This document shows, one piece after another, positions 7,998-15,429 of a stretch of 64,000 nucleotides of DNA. The notes under the pieces are model-generated. The model was not told the origin of the DNA. It saw only the letters and a list, made by a program, of their open reading frames with translations, and did not search any database. The stretch is from positions 62,001 to 126,000 of the IMG/VR virus record IMGVR_UViG_3300045972_000140. One strand, given 5' to 3'. The DNA comes from a virus. Each line of letters begins with the position of its first letter. The first letter of the stretch is position 1. The position numbers and the translations under genes are program-made.

Positions 7998-9719
7998 TTA
8001 TTGAGAGCCAAAATTATCGACTTCTGCACCAGATGCACCACCTTGCATACCACCGGCATCAGCACCTGCTGCACCATCCATGTCGCCTTCTGGTGCCATT
8101 CCATCGATACCGGAACTAGTAATACCTACATCGGAAAGACCGGCTGCTGGCGAACCTACACCTTGTTGTGGTGCAAACGTCTTAGTAAGTCTACTACGTT
8201 CTTCCTTCCACATACGCTCGTTTTCTTCCATCTGTTGCTCTGTCCAAGCAAGATATGTTTTTAGTACAAATCGTTTAGAAATAAAAGGAACATCCATTAA
8301 CGCCGTGAATGTGTTAATGCGTGCAGAATCTAGTTCAAGCTGACGATATTCACTAAACGATTGTGCAGGAGTAAATTTAAGATTGAATAAACTGTTGTCA
8401 ATGCTTACGCCGCGGTGCTTTAAGAATAACTTAAATTCATCATCGAGCGGTTCAATGACTTGCTGTTGATAACGTGTAACAACTTTAGAGAATCTAAATT
8501 CCTGAATAAATGCTGTACCTACCTTACCATCGTTTATTGTTGCTGTACCATCCTCTGGTCCAGTAGGAAGATACGAAGTAGGAACGCCTAACGCACGCAT
8601 CATTTTATTATTGAAATAACGCAAGTCGTCAATATCGCCTAAGTTATCACCGCCCGGTAATGTTTCTACTTTAGATCCACGACCGTCGCTTGTTACAGCA
8701 AAGAAGTAATCTTCTAAGATAGACATTGGATTATATGTAGAGTCCATTACATTAGCGCCGCCGCCTGTGCGGCTAGGAATACGCTTTTGCTGAACTTCAT
8801 ACTTAACACGCTCTAGGTATTGCTGTGCTTTGTTAGGAGGCATTGTGCCTACGTCAATAAAGAACATACGACGCTCAGGTGCACGATGTATACGATAGAT
8901 TAGAATAGCGTCTTCTAGTAGTTCTTTCTGCTTGTAAACCTTATAAATTTGTTCTAAGATGCTTAGACCAAAGGGCCACGACGCATTCATACCGTCAGTT
9001 AAGGAAATATGCACAATATGCTGTGCATCGACAGCCGTAGCACTACCGTCTTGATAGTTAGCTGTACCGCCACCGCCGAAGCCGCCCGAGACATAATTCA
9101 TATTGCCCGTCATAGGAGGGGAGAATACAATACTATTAGATCCAAATGCAGATTGCGAAGCTTTATTTAATTGATTTGTTGCAACAAGACTCTTCATATT
9201 TAAGTCAATGTCTTTAACAAAATAGCTTTCTATCTTTTTGCCTTCGCTTTCGTTTACAATGACTTTTTCAACTTTAGCTGGATCAATCCAGAAAAGTTCA
9301 AATGTCTCAGGATCGCGAATAAAGAATTGATCACCAAACACTAATGTAGAACGAAAAATTCTCCATAGTCGGCGACTTAATTTATTTACTCTAATCCATT
9401 GTCCTAGAGATTTCTCTAGAATTTGAACTTCAGAGGGAGTAGGATCATCATTATACTCGATTAACAGAGGAAGTTTTGTAATTTCATCTGGATCAGTAGC
9501 AAAGTCAGCAATGGTATCCAGCGCCGCACTGATTTCGTGATCAAAGTTCATTTGATCGTAAACAGAATATCTTTGTAGTCTGTCTGGTGGCCCAGCATAT
9601 ACTTCTGGTAGCCAATTACTATATTTAGAAGTGGCGGTAAAAGTCGATGTACTATCGACTGCCCGTTGTTGTACAGGTAGCACCGAGTTAACAGGCTTAA
9701 AGAATTTTTTCCACGTCAT
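7998..9719 (-). CDS. gp20: Portal protein gp20
   Basis: T4-family portal, the dodecameric ring at the head vertex through which DNA enters and leaves and on which head assembly starts. The 573-residue length is close to T4 gp20 (524). Supporting features: the N-terminal DQMNFDHEISAALDTIADFATDPDE, a central EDAILIYRIHRAPERRMFFIDVGTMPPNKAQQYL (strongly conserved in the family), and RALGVPTSYLP. Downstream is the helical FRFSKVVTRYQQQVIEPL, preceding the C-terminal region. The last ~50 residues are Gly/Ala/Met-rich. The ATG overlaps the stop of the upstream tape-measure-like gene (ATGA), indicating translational coupling. Confidence 0.96.
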   Translation of the reverse strand: MTWKKFFKPVNSVLPVQQRAVDSTSTFTATSKYSNWLPEVYAGPPDRLQRYSVYDQMNFDHEISAALDTIADFATDPDEITKLPLLIEYNDDPTPSEVQILEKSLGQWIRVNKLSRRLWRIFRSTLVFGDQFFIRDPETFELFWIDPAKVEKVIVNESEGKKIESYFVKDIDLNMKSLVATNQLNKASQSAFGSNSIVFSPPMTGNMNYVSGGFGGGGTANYQDGSATAVDAQHIVHISLTDGMNASWPFGLSILEQIYKVYKQKELLEDAILIYRIHRAPERRMFFIDVGTMPPNKAQQYLERVKYEVQQKRIPSRTGGGANVMDSTYNPMSILEDYFFAVTSDGRGSKVETLPGGDNLGDIDDLRYFNNKMMRALGVPTSYLPTGPEDGTATINDGKVGTAFIQEFRFSKVVTRYQQQVIEPLDDEFKLFLKHRGVSIDNSLFNLKFTPAQSFSEYRQLELDSARINTFTALMDVPFISKRFVLKTYLAWTEQQMEENERMWKEERSRLTKTFAPQQGVGSPAAGLSDVGITSSGIDGMAPEGDMDGAAGADAGGMQGGASGAEVDNFGSQ

Positions 9720-11782
9720 GTTCTAATCCGAGTTAAAGATATCATTGTATCGTTATCTTTGTGTATCTTATCTAACTTTTCCAACACTTGTTGGGTAAGG
9801 TTATTTTGTTGCATCATTAAGGTATTTATGTTCGAAGACGAACCTGCTCGATCCATACCGGTGCCCGATGGCTGGTTTGTATCAGGTGATTTGTTAGAAT
9901 CTGCTTTATTAGCATCAGATGGCGTAGCAGGTACAGCAGATGGACTATTTATAGTAGATGATGCAGGAGCATTTAGTTTTGATAATTCACCTGCCGCAAT
10001 TCTAGCCTGGGATTCTGGACTTAATTTTACACCCTCTCTGTGCTTTATATCGTACAGATCTTTAAGAGCCAATCCTAATCTAGAAGTTTCGTATGCTGCA
10101 AAAACACCTGCTGCTATAACACCCAGTGTTGCTGCGCCACCAGCACCTGCTACACCGCCGGCAGCGGTACCTGTTGCCCCGGAGGCACCCCCGGCAGCGG
10201 CGGTGGCAGCACTTCTACCGAAGAAATTTGCTATACCTTTACCGGCACCGTATATACCTAGTCCAGTACCGACAACACCTGCTGCTGCTCCTAATCCTAC
10301 TGCACCTGCACCAATGGCGCTTCTAGCGTGCGGGTTTATTGTATCTATAAGTCCGTAAATTGCTTTGTTTAGTAATTCCATAGCAGATGTTACTGCCTTA
10401 ATTTGATACTCAGCAGGATAAAATGCTGCCTGCATTGATGCTGCTAACTTTTCTTGCTCTGTGCGTAAATTTGCCACAGTAGATGCTGAACCAGTTGCTG
10501 CATCTTTTTGCGCTTGTGTAGCTTTAGAAGTTGTGTCTACCATTCCCTGAATAGATTGCATAGTACGTAATGCGCTTGCTGCGTGCTGATCCCCTGCCAC
10601 AGCAAGTTGCTGCTGTTTAGCAATTTCTGCTTGCCACATAGGACTATTTGTCATCCCTTGAAATCTTGCTCTGATTTGTTCGGGTGATTCATTGGGTAAT
10701 GCCTTAACTAACGAATTCATTTGTACAGTAAAACGAGATCCCGATGATGCAAAGTCATTTACAATATTATCAAAACCAACTTGTAACCCCTGTCCTGCTA
10801 ATGCAGAAGATTTCATTAATCCCTGCGAAATATCCTCGGGCATACCCATTAACGATGCAGTAATATGTTTTGTAGCTTCGGGACCTAATATTGCACTTGA
10901 TGCAAACGCGTCGGTAGACTTAGATAATGATTTAGCATTAGCTAAAATTTCTTCCCTTGACTTACCAAAGGCCTGCATATTATCGCGTACACCCTTACCA
11001 AATGTTTCTAATTCTTTTGCTAACTCTTTTTCAGATTTACCACGCATGTCGGTATAACTAGACTCCATCGATATGTACGCGCCCATCATATCAGCGGTCT
11101 GAGTAGAATTGAATCCTAAATTACCCATCGCTTTTGTAGCCGTGCCTACTGCTTTCGCATATTTTTGGAAGTTTACCGCACTCATAGAGTCTGCGTATTT
11201 TGCTGCCGCTGCTTCTAAATTTTCTAAACGTATGCCTGTAAGGTTAACAACCTGGTTGAGAACCTCCATTCCGTCTTTTGTTCTATTTGTAGCATCGTAA
11301 ACACTTACCCCTTGGTCGGATAAGTTTTCCATAGTCTTTAGGTATTGACTATCAACTGCTAATACTTTGTCGCCAATGGCCTTGGCAACCATTAGCCCAC
11401 GGGCCAACATATCCCACTTACTGGTAAAGTCTTTTATGCCAAGTAATTGCTTCTTATCCCAATCTTCGCGCTCTTTATCTTGCTTCTTTTTCTTATCGCC
11501 TGTTCTTACACCATCATCGAACAACTTAAATAGGCGTTTTAGCGTTGCTTCAGTCTTAGGATCACCTAGTGTACCGCCGGCACCCCCGGTGCCACCTTTG
11601 CCACGACCTTTTAGTTCGCGAACAATATCGCGCAATGCTTGCGTTTGTACCGCAGAACTTTTGTTGAGTACCTTATACAGTTTAACAAGGGTAGCCTCTG
11701 TTGCCCAATCGGGCAAACTAGAAAAAGCCTTTTCAAAGGCACCGTCTGCTGCGCCGGTAATGAATACAGAATTATCAGCCAT
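9716..11782 (-). CDS. Tape-measure-like tail protein
   Basis: A 688-residue, mostly helical protein. Residues ~130-470 are Ala/Gln/Met-rich helices. A hydrophobic Gly/Ala-rich segment lies around residues 490-580 (runs such as GAGAVGLGAAAGVVGTGLG and AGGVAGAGGAATLGVIAAGVFAAY), then a Pro/Ser/Asn-rich linker, then a short helix. This architecture is typical of tail tape-measure proteins, which set tail length and can insert into membranes at injection. It lies next to the gp26-like chaperone gene (divergent) and the portal gene. T4's tape measure is gp29, and I see no clear sequence match to it. The ATG is preceded by an A-rich leader without a strong ribosome site. Confidence 0.65.
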   Translation of the reverse strand: MADNSVFITGAADGAFEKAFSSLPDWATEATLVKLYKVLNKSSAVQTQALRDIVRELKGRGKGGTGGAGGTLGDPKTEATLKRLFKLFDDGVRTGDKKKKQDKEREDWDKKQLLGIKDFTSKWDMLARGLMVAKAIGDKVLAVDSQYLKTMENLSDQGVSVYDATNRTKDGMEVLNQVVNLTGIRLENLEAAAAKYADSMSAVNFQKYAKAVGTATKAMGNLGFNSTQTADMMGAYISMESSYTDMRGKSEKELAKELETFGKGVRDNMQAFGKSREEILANAKSLSKSTDAFASSAILGPEATKHITASLMGMPEDISQGLMKSSALAGQGLQVGFDNIVNDFASSGSRFTVQMNSLVKALPNESPEQIRARFQGMTNSPMWQAEIAKQQQLAVAGDQHAASALRTMQSIQGMVDTTSKATQAQKDAATGSASTVANLRTEQEKLAASMQAAFYPAEYQIKAVTSAMELLNKAIYGLIDTINPHARSAIGAGAVGLGAAAGVVGTGLGIYGAGKGIANFFGRSAATAAAGGASGATGTAAGGVAGAGGAATLGVIAAGVFAAYETSRLGLALKDLYDIKHREGVKLSPESQARIAAGELSKLNAPASSTINSPSAVPATPSDANKADSNKSPDTNQPSGTGMDRAGSSSNINTLMMQQNNLTQQVLEKLDKIHKDNDTMISLTRIRT

Positions 11783-11805
11783 TTTATTTGTTAGTTAAGT
11801 CCCGT

Positions 11806-11813
11806 GATAAATA
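11806..11813 (+). promoter_or_regulatory. Late promoter GATAAATA for gp26-like gene
   Basis: GATAAATA, one base from T4's TATAAATA, lies 51 bases before the gp26-like ATG. The preceding TCCCGTGA (11800-11807) can pair with TCAC..GGGA (11851-11860), which includes the Shine-Dalgarno AGGGA. Confidence 0.75.
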
Positions 11814-11833
11814 AGAGAAAGAGTATTTAAAGC

Positions 11834-11841
11834 TATTTATC
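11834..11841 (-). promoter_or_regulatory. Late promoter GATAAATA for tape-measure/portal operon
   Basis: Reverse-complement GATAAATA lies 52 bases before the tape-measure ATG. With the plus-strand copy at 11806 it forms a divergent pair whose transcripts would overlap at their 5' ends. Confidence 0.75.
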
Positions 11842-11864
11842 AAAGATTTTTCACAAGGGATATT

Positions 11865-12710
11865 ATGGAACATTCAAAACACACAAATCCGCTCCAGAAA
11901 TATTTTAGACAGTTCAAAACTTATCTAAAATTACCAAGCGGTACATCGTATTATGCAAAGGATGTTATTGAGTTCAACGACATGAACGAGTTGGGAATTA
12001 TGCCAATGACCGGCAAAGATGAACTTATTCTTAAAAATCCAGATGCATTACTTAACGGAGAAGCATTAATTGAAGTTATCAAAAGCTGTGTTCCTGCGGT
12101 AAAAGATCCAAGAGTATTACTTACAAACGACATCGATGCGCTCATTACTGCTGTAAGGTATGCTACATTCAATGATAGTTTAGAAACTACATTATTCTGC
12201 CCAAGTTGTGGTGCTGAAAATTCGTATAAGTTAGATTTGCAGTACGCACTAGACAATATGGAATATTTAGATGACGAATATGTTGCTAATCTAGATTCCG
12301 GTGTAAGTGTGTATGTTAAACCTTACGCATTTCCAGAAATCTTAAAGAATCTACACGCAAAATTCGAACAAGGAAAGTTATCTAGGGCAATCGAAGGCAC
12401 TGATATGTCCGAAGAACAACGATCGCAGGTGTTTGCCAAAGCATTTGAAAAGATGTCTGTATTGACATTCGAGTTGATGCTCAATTCTATTATTAAAGTA
12501 GTAGATGAAGAAAATGATATCAATGTAAATAGTAAAGCATATATAAATGAATTTCTATATAACATAGATAAAAAGAGTGTTGATAAGATTTCCGATCTAA
12601 TTAACGAGATTAACGAAATAGGTATAAAGAAAACATTTGTGGCCAAGTGTGAAAAGTGTGGTCACGATTGGGAAAGTGCTATTGACTTTAATCCTGTAAA
12701 TTTTTCATAA
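11865..12710 (+). CDS. gp26: Baseplate hub assembly protein, gp26-like (T4_baseplate family)
   Basis: A 281-residue protein resembling the T4-type baseplate hub assembly/chaperone family. The N-terminus has LPSGTSYYAKDVIEF, followed by a conserved-looking MTGKDELILKNPDALLNGEALIEVIKSCVP. Two CxxC pairs, C112/C115 (FCPSCGAENSY) and C262/C265 (CEKCGHDWE), are consistent with a zinc ribbon whose halves are far apart in sequence. T4 gp26 is shorter (208 aa). AAGGGA lies 5 bases before ATG. The last codons GTA AAT TTT TCA TAA contain a canonical -1 slippery heptamer and lead into a second frame (12704-12937). By analogy with lambda G/GT, the protein would be a tail assembly chaperone made in two forms. 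Confidence 0.75.
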   Translation: MEHSKHTNPLQKYFRQFKTYLKLPSGTSYYAKDVIEFNDMNELGIMPMTGKDELILKNPDALLNGEALIEVIKSCVPAVKDPRVLLTNDIDALITAVRYATFNDSLETTLFCPSCGAENSYKLDLQYALDNMEYLDDEYVANLDSGVSVYVKPYAFPEILKNLHAKFEQGKLSRAIEGTDMSEEQRSQVFAKAFEKMSVLTFELMLNSIIKVVDEENDINVNSKAYINEFLYNIDKKSVDKISDLINEINEIGIKKTFVAKCEKCGHDWESAIDFNPVNFS

Positions 12711-12749
12711 GGTCCCTAATAGTATTACCACCCGACCAATTAGGCGACC
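12698..12749 (+). promoter_or_regulatory. Programmed -1 frameshift signal
   Basis: The slippery heptamer A AAT TTT (12698-12704) is in the correct phase at the end of the gp26-like frame. It is followed by a 6-base spacer and a stem: GGTC-CCTAAT (bases 12711-12714 and 12715-12720) with ATTAGG-C-GACC (12739-12749), ten pairs with one bulged C. The alternative frame is open from 12692 to the stop at 12935-12937. Confidence 0.7.
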
Positions 12750-12937
12750 TCATTGATTCATTTGAATCAGAGTCGGAATCACTTAAAGAGCAGATATCTG
12801 ATCTTTGTTTTCATATGAGGGGTGGTTTAGAGTATGACTCTGCGTGGGGTATGAGTTTCATGGATAGGGAAATAGCGATTAGAGTAATAAACAGACGTCT
12901 AAAAGAACAGAACCCTGGCGGTAAAGAATACTTGTAG
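12704..12937 (+). CDS. -1 frame extension of gp26-like protein (possible gp51-like domain)
   Basis: A 77-codon open frame in the -1 phase relative to the gp26-like gene, ending at TAG 12937. It encodes IVLPPDQLGDLIDSFE, an acidic linker, then SDLCFHMRGGLEYDSAWGMSF and REIAIRVINRRLKEQ. There is no start codon before the conserved-looking core. The only ATG (12815) is internal and lacks a ribosome site, so expression is best explained by the frameshift signal at 12698-12749. Small proteins with a comparable C-x-x-M-R-G-[GS] motif follow gene 26 in other T4-like phages and are sometimes labelled gp51; I recall this and cannot check it. Expected product: a minor gp26 fusion. Confidence 0.65.
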   Translation, partial: FIRSLIVLPPDQLGDLIDSFESESESLKEQISDLCFHMRGGLEYDSAWGMSFMDREIAIRVINRRLKEQNPGGKEYL

Positions 12938-12945
12938 TATATAAA

Positions 12946-13524
12946 ATGCATAAGAAAATTGAGATAAACGAATTAGATATTCCTAAAGATGATATTGAGT
13001 GCTGGGAAAGATATCCTAAGCATAGATGGGTTTACGATATTTCGCGATTACTAGATTCGCAGAATATCAAGTGGAGTCCATTCAAGACAATTGATTTGCA
13101 AAATATGGTTGCTAATATGTATCTAGAATCAATAGGTTCTGTTGCATATGCACCAGGATGGATTTATATAAACAATCCATTTGGGAAGCAGATACTCTCA
13201 GAGGTATACATCATTAAAGGAGAGATTAGGCATATACGATATATCGATAATATCACTAGAGCTCAATTAACAGATAATGTGGGAGATATAGAGTTACGCA
13301 TCAGCGCATTCGTAACAATGCACTTTCAGAAGTTCACAGGTGTAATCTCAGTAGAAACCATCGGTAACGACATATATTCTATTCGTTTAAAACCTATTTC
13401 AGGGATATCCTTAACTATAGATGCTAATATAGCAAAACTGGTAAAGAGAATATATAAGAAAAACGATTTAGTTCATATAAACGGTCTTACAGACCGTACA
13501 CTGCATGAATCTTATGCTTCGTGA
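12946..13524 (+). CDS. Hypothetical phage protein (192 aa)
   Basis: The ATG lies 8 bases after the frameshift ORF stop, so the gene belongs to the same transcript. The N-terminus contains ECWERYPKHRWVYDISRLLDSQNIKWSPF, followed by a beta-rich region (SVAYAPGWIYINNPFGKQ, VYIIKGEIRHIRYIDN). The RWVY..L...Q.I..SP pattern reminds me of a conserved hypothetical family of T4-like cyanophages. No catalytic motif, signal peptide or membrane segment is seen. No function is assigned. Confidence 0.7.
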   Translation: MHKKIEINELDIPKDDIECWERYPKHRWVYDISRLLDSQNIKWSPFKTIDLQNMVANMYLESIGSVAYAPGWIYINNPFGKQILSEVYIIKGEIRHIRYIDNITRAQLTDNVGDIELRISAFVTMHFQKFTGVISVETIGNDIYSIRLKPISGISLTIDANIAKLVKRIYKKNDLVHINGLTDRTLHESYAS

Positions 13525-13598
13525 ACTCAGCATCGATTCATTTGTGTAATTTTTTAGAGATATAAAGACTAAGAATAAATGCTTGACGGTAGAGCCAG

Positions 13599-13653
13599 AG
13601 AAAGGGTATACAAACAAAGATTAAAAAATAACCGTTGTTTGTATACCCTTTCT
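13599..13653. repeat. Perfect 19-bp inverted repeat
   Basis: AGAAAGGGTATACAAACAA (13599-13617) is exactly repeated in reverse complement at 13635-13653, with a 17-base A-rich loop. It lies within a possible 44-aa ORF starting at ATG 13579. It could be an RNA hairpin or a protein-binding site. There is no T-run after it, so it is not a normal terminator. Confidence 0.9.
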
Positions 13654-13719
13654 GTTGCGCATTTGACAGCGGCACCAGAGACTAAACAGACTATTCAAGA
13701 AGCATTGGATTGATTATGT

Positions 13720-13995
13720 CAGCTTCACGCTATTACGCGGCCTGTAAGGGGGAATCAGTAGGTTTGCCTACAACATCCTCGCGGCTTTAATTGTAACTCC
13801 TCTTAGTCAGTTGTTACGCCGCTCGCGGGCCATACCTTACTTTCACTTACCCGCGACAAATTTTAACTCGATCTACTTACTTTGTCCACTGGGACATTTC
13901 TTTAAACCTTGCCACTGTGCATCCAGCGGTCCTGACTGTTGCGCTCCATCCCGAACGACGCGTCACCCGATATAAAGGTTCGGCAACCTGTAATG
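13720..13995. ncRNA. Candidate structured non-coding RNA
   Basis: This segment is visibly richer in G and C than its flanks and is dense in helices. GTAGG/CCTAC (13758-13771), TCGCGGG/CCCGCGA (13823-13829 with 13850-13856), TGTCC/GGACA (13883-13896), CCGAAC/GTTCGG (13951-13956 with 13978-13983) and AGGTT/AACCT (about 13976-13989) are all perfect; the last two are mutually exclusive. No coding frame spans it. I could not match it to tmRNA, RNase P RNA, 6S RNA or a tRNA by eye. Strand is undetermined. Phage-borne large ornate RNAs such as GOLLD are worth testing. Confidence 0.45.
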
Positions 13996-14053
13996 CATTG
14001 AAATTCTATGTGCTGATTGTAGCTTGTTTGATTTTGTTTGTAAAGATTTTCGT

Positions 14054-14132
14054 TTAGATTTGGGTAGATTTGTAAAATTTTAATTATTGTGTATGATTTT
14101 TAGTTAGATTCGTGTGGATTTATAAAATTTTA
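14054..14132. repeat. 29-base imperfect direct repeat
   Basis: Copies at 14054-14082 and 14104-14132 agree at 25 of 29 positions (both begin TTAGATT and end TAAAATTTTA), with a 50-base period. The flanks are AT-rich. They could be binding sites for a replication or regulatory protein; nothing further can be said. Confidence 0.7.
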
Positions 14133-14252
14133 TATATGCTATTGCTTTAGACGTAAGGCGCATCAACCCTACAATTTTTATTTAAAACAACTTTTGTTGT
14201 TGCTGTATTTTATCTCTATTACTGACGTACTATCGACAAAATTGGCATAAAT

Positions 14253-14280
14253 TAAAATAGCGCAGTTTTGCGCTATTTTA
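14253..14280 (-). terminator. Intrinsic terminator after endolysin
   Basis: A perfect 12-bp stem TAAAATAGCGCA / TGCGCTATTTTA with loop GTTT, 8 bases beyond the endolysin stop on the minus strand. The stem ends in TTTTA. Confidence 0.85.
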
Positions 14281-14287
14281 TTGCTCA

Positions 14288-14863
14288 TTAGTCGAAAGAA
14301 TTGCTAGAATCTGTTACAAACGCACGCATCTCGTTCACACGACGTAACCACCCTTTTAAGTACTTTCCTTGATCGGGACGTTTTGCCACAATTGCGTTGT
14401 AATATGCCACACGCGCATCACACACTGCATTGCACAGTGTTATTTCATCCTGCTGTTGAATAAGTGCAATAGTTGCAGGGCCAATATCTCCATCTGCTGC
14501 TGCACCAACTGTTGTTTGTACAAACTTAGCCATTCTGCCTACGCCGTGATTAATACAGCCGTCGAAGTGTAAAGCAGCAAGGCGCGGTGGCATGTTATTG
14601 CAGTCCCCAAGCAACCAATATTCTTTGTAATAAATGCGGAGTACAGCATCCCAATCTAATCCTGCTACGTCTAATTGCAAGTGGGAATTCTTAGCAATAC
14701 CGTATTTTGTTTCACCACCTGGGTCTGTAGGATCATTTACGTATCCACAGGCACGTTTATTCGTACCATCGCGTGCACCAGGTGCATCTACATTCCAAAA
14801 TCCGCCAACTTCGTAAAGCATAGCGTGGTCAACTGCCTTTAAATATGATGTTTCGTATGCCAT
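14288..14863 (-). CDS. GH108 endolysin (peptidoglycan muramidase)
   Basis: A 191-residue lysozyme of glycoside hydrolase family 108, the family of phage and secretion-associated muramidases that cleave the MurNAc-GlcNAc bond. The catalytic Glu is expected in YEVGG (E18). The signature NDPTDPGGETKYGIAK spans about residues 43-58. HFDGCINHGVGRMAKFVQ and the C-terminal KGWLRRVNEM helix match the family's C-terminal peptidoglycan-binding segment. No signal peptide is present, so a holin would be needed for release. GGAGA lies 6 bases before ATG. A late promoter GATAAATA (14886-14893, minus) and a terminator frame it as a single-gene late unit. Confidence 0.9.
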   Translation of the reverse strand: MAYETSYLKAVDHAMLYEVGGFWNVDAPGARDGTNKRACGYVNDPTDPGGETKYGIAKNSHLQLDVAGLDWDAVLRIYYKEYWLLGDCNNMPPRLAALHFDGCINHGVGRMAKFVQTTVGAAADGDIGPATIALIQQQDEITLCNAVCDARVAYYNAIVAKRPDQGKYLKGWLRRVNEMRAFVTDSSNSFD

Positions 14864-14885
14864 ATGTTCTCCATTCTAGTTTTGC

Positions 14886-14893
14886 TATTTATC
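14886..14893 (-). promoter_or_regulatory. Late promoter GATAAATA for endolysin
   Basis: The minus-strand GATAAATA lies 23 bases upstream of the endolysin ATG. A divergent TAAATA-core motif lies 5 bases away on the other strand. Confidence 0.8.
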
Positions 14894-14898
14894 TAATT

Positions 14899-14906
14899 GG
14901 TAAATA
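14899..14906 (+). promoter_or_regulatory. Late-like promoter GGTAAATA
   Basis: GGTAAATA lies 16 bases before the nuclease gene ATG, with AAGGGG between them as the ribosome site. Confidence 0.5.
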
Positions 14907-14922
14907 GTAAAAAGGGGATTTA

Positions 14923-15429
14923 ATGCCATCCAAATCGAAAACTAAGGGAAACGCATGGGAACTAGAAGTAGCTAAGTTCTTGTCGGCTACATACAATGAA
15001 TCGTTCTTACGTATACCGAGCAGCGGCGCGTTTGTAGGCGGAAAAAACAGCATACGCAAGGCTGGGCTGGGCGATGCACAGCTACAGAGCAAAAAGGGCG
15101 ATATTCACCCTCCGCAAGACTGGAAACATTGGAATTTAGAATGTAAGAGTTACGCTGATTTTCCGTTCCACCAGTTGTGGACTTCAGACGTGAAAATCCT
15201 CGACTCATGGATTGCACAGCAGCATGAAGTCGAGGATGAGGGCGATTTAAACTTGATACTAATTAAGATTAGTCGCAAAGATAAATGGGTAGTGTATCAG
15301 GAAAATCTAGGGTTTGCGTCTGATCGCTCGATACACTACAAGGGTTGGTACTTTACAAGTTGGGATGATTTTTGGTCTAAACAAACGAACTTAGACCTAG
15401 TAAAAATGATTTCAACAATATCAGTCTAG
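14923..15429 (+). CDS. PD-(D/E)XK nuclease, Holliday-junction-resolvase-like
   Basis: The 168-residue protein opens with KGNAWELEVAKFLSATYNE, the helix with a conserved Glu seen in small resolvase-type nucleases. It continues with a Gly-rich stretch and KGDIHPPQDWKHWNLECKSY. That last segment supplies D (GDI) and ExK (ECK) of the PD-(D/E)XK active site at about residues 60-77. A role in resolving branched DNA before packaging, as T4 gp49 does with an unrelated fold, is plausible; general endonuclease activity is equally possible. AAGGGG precedes the ATG. The 3' end overlaps the convergent gene by 9 bases. Confidence 0.65.
   Translation: MPSKSKTKGNAWELEVAKFLSATYNESFLRIPSSGAFVGGKNSIRKAGLGDAQLQSKKGDIHPPQDWKHWNLECKSYADFPFHQLWTSDVKILDSWIAQQHEVEDEGDLNLILIKISRKDKWVVYQENLGFASDRSIHYKGWYFTSWDDFWSKQTNLDLVKMISTISV

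Larger units (their letters stand above)
13525..14287. other. 763-base gene-poor region
   Basis: No convincing long gene. From left to right it holds a 19-bp perfect inverted repeat inside a 44-codon ORF (13579-13713, no strong ribosome site), a GC-richer hairpin-dense block (13720-13995), an AT-rich stretch with a 29-base imperfect direct repeat, and the endolysin terminator. Confidence 0.8.

Noticed and set aside
8001-11798. Long plus-strand open frames opposite the portal and tape-measure genes
   Set aside because: They are antisense shadows created by codon bias; no ribosome sites or recognisable proteins.
13663-13697. TTGACA followed by TATTCA as a promoter
   Set aside because: The spacing is 23 bases, too long for sigma70, and no gene follows closely.
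13720-13995. tmRNA or RNase P RNA on either strand
   Set aside because: No tag peptide ending in Ala-Ala, no tRNA-like 3' end with CCA, and no P4-type conserved sequence could be found by eye.
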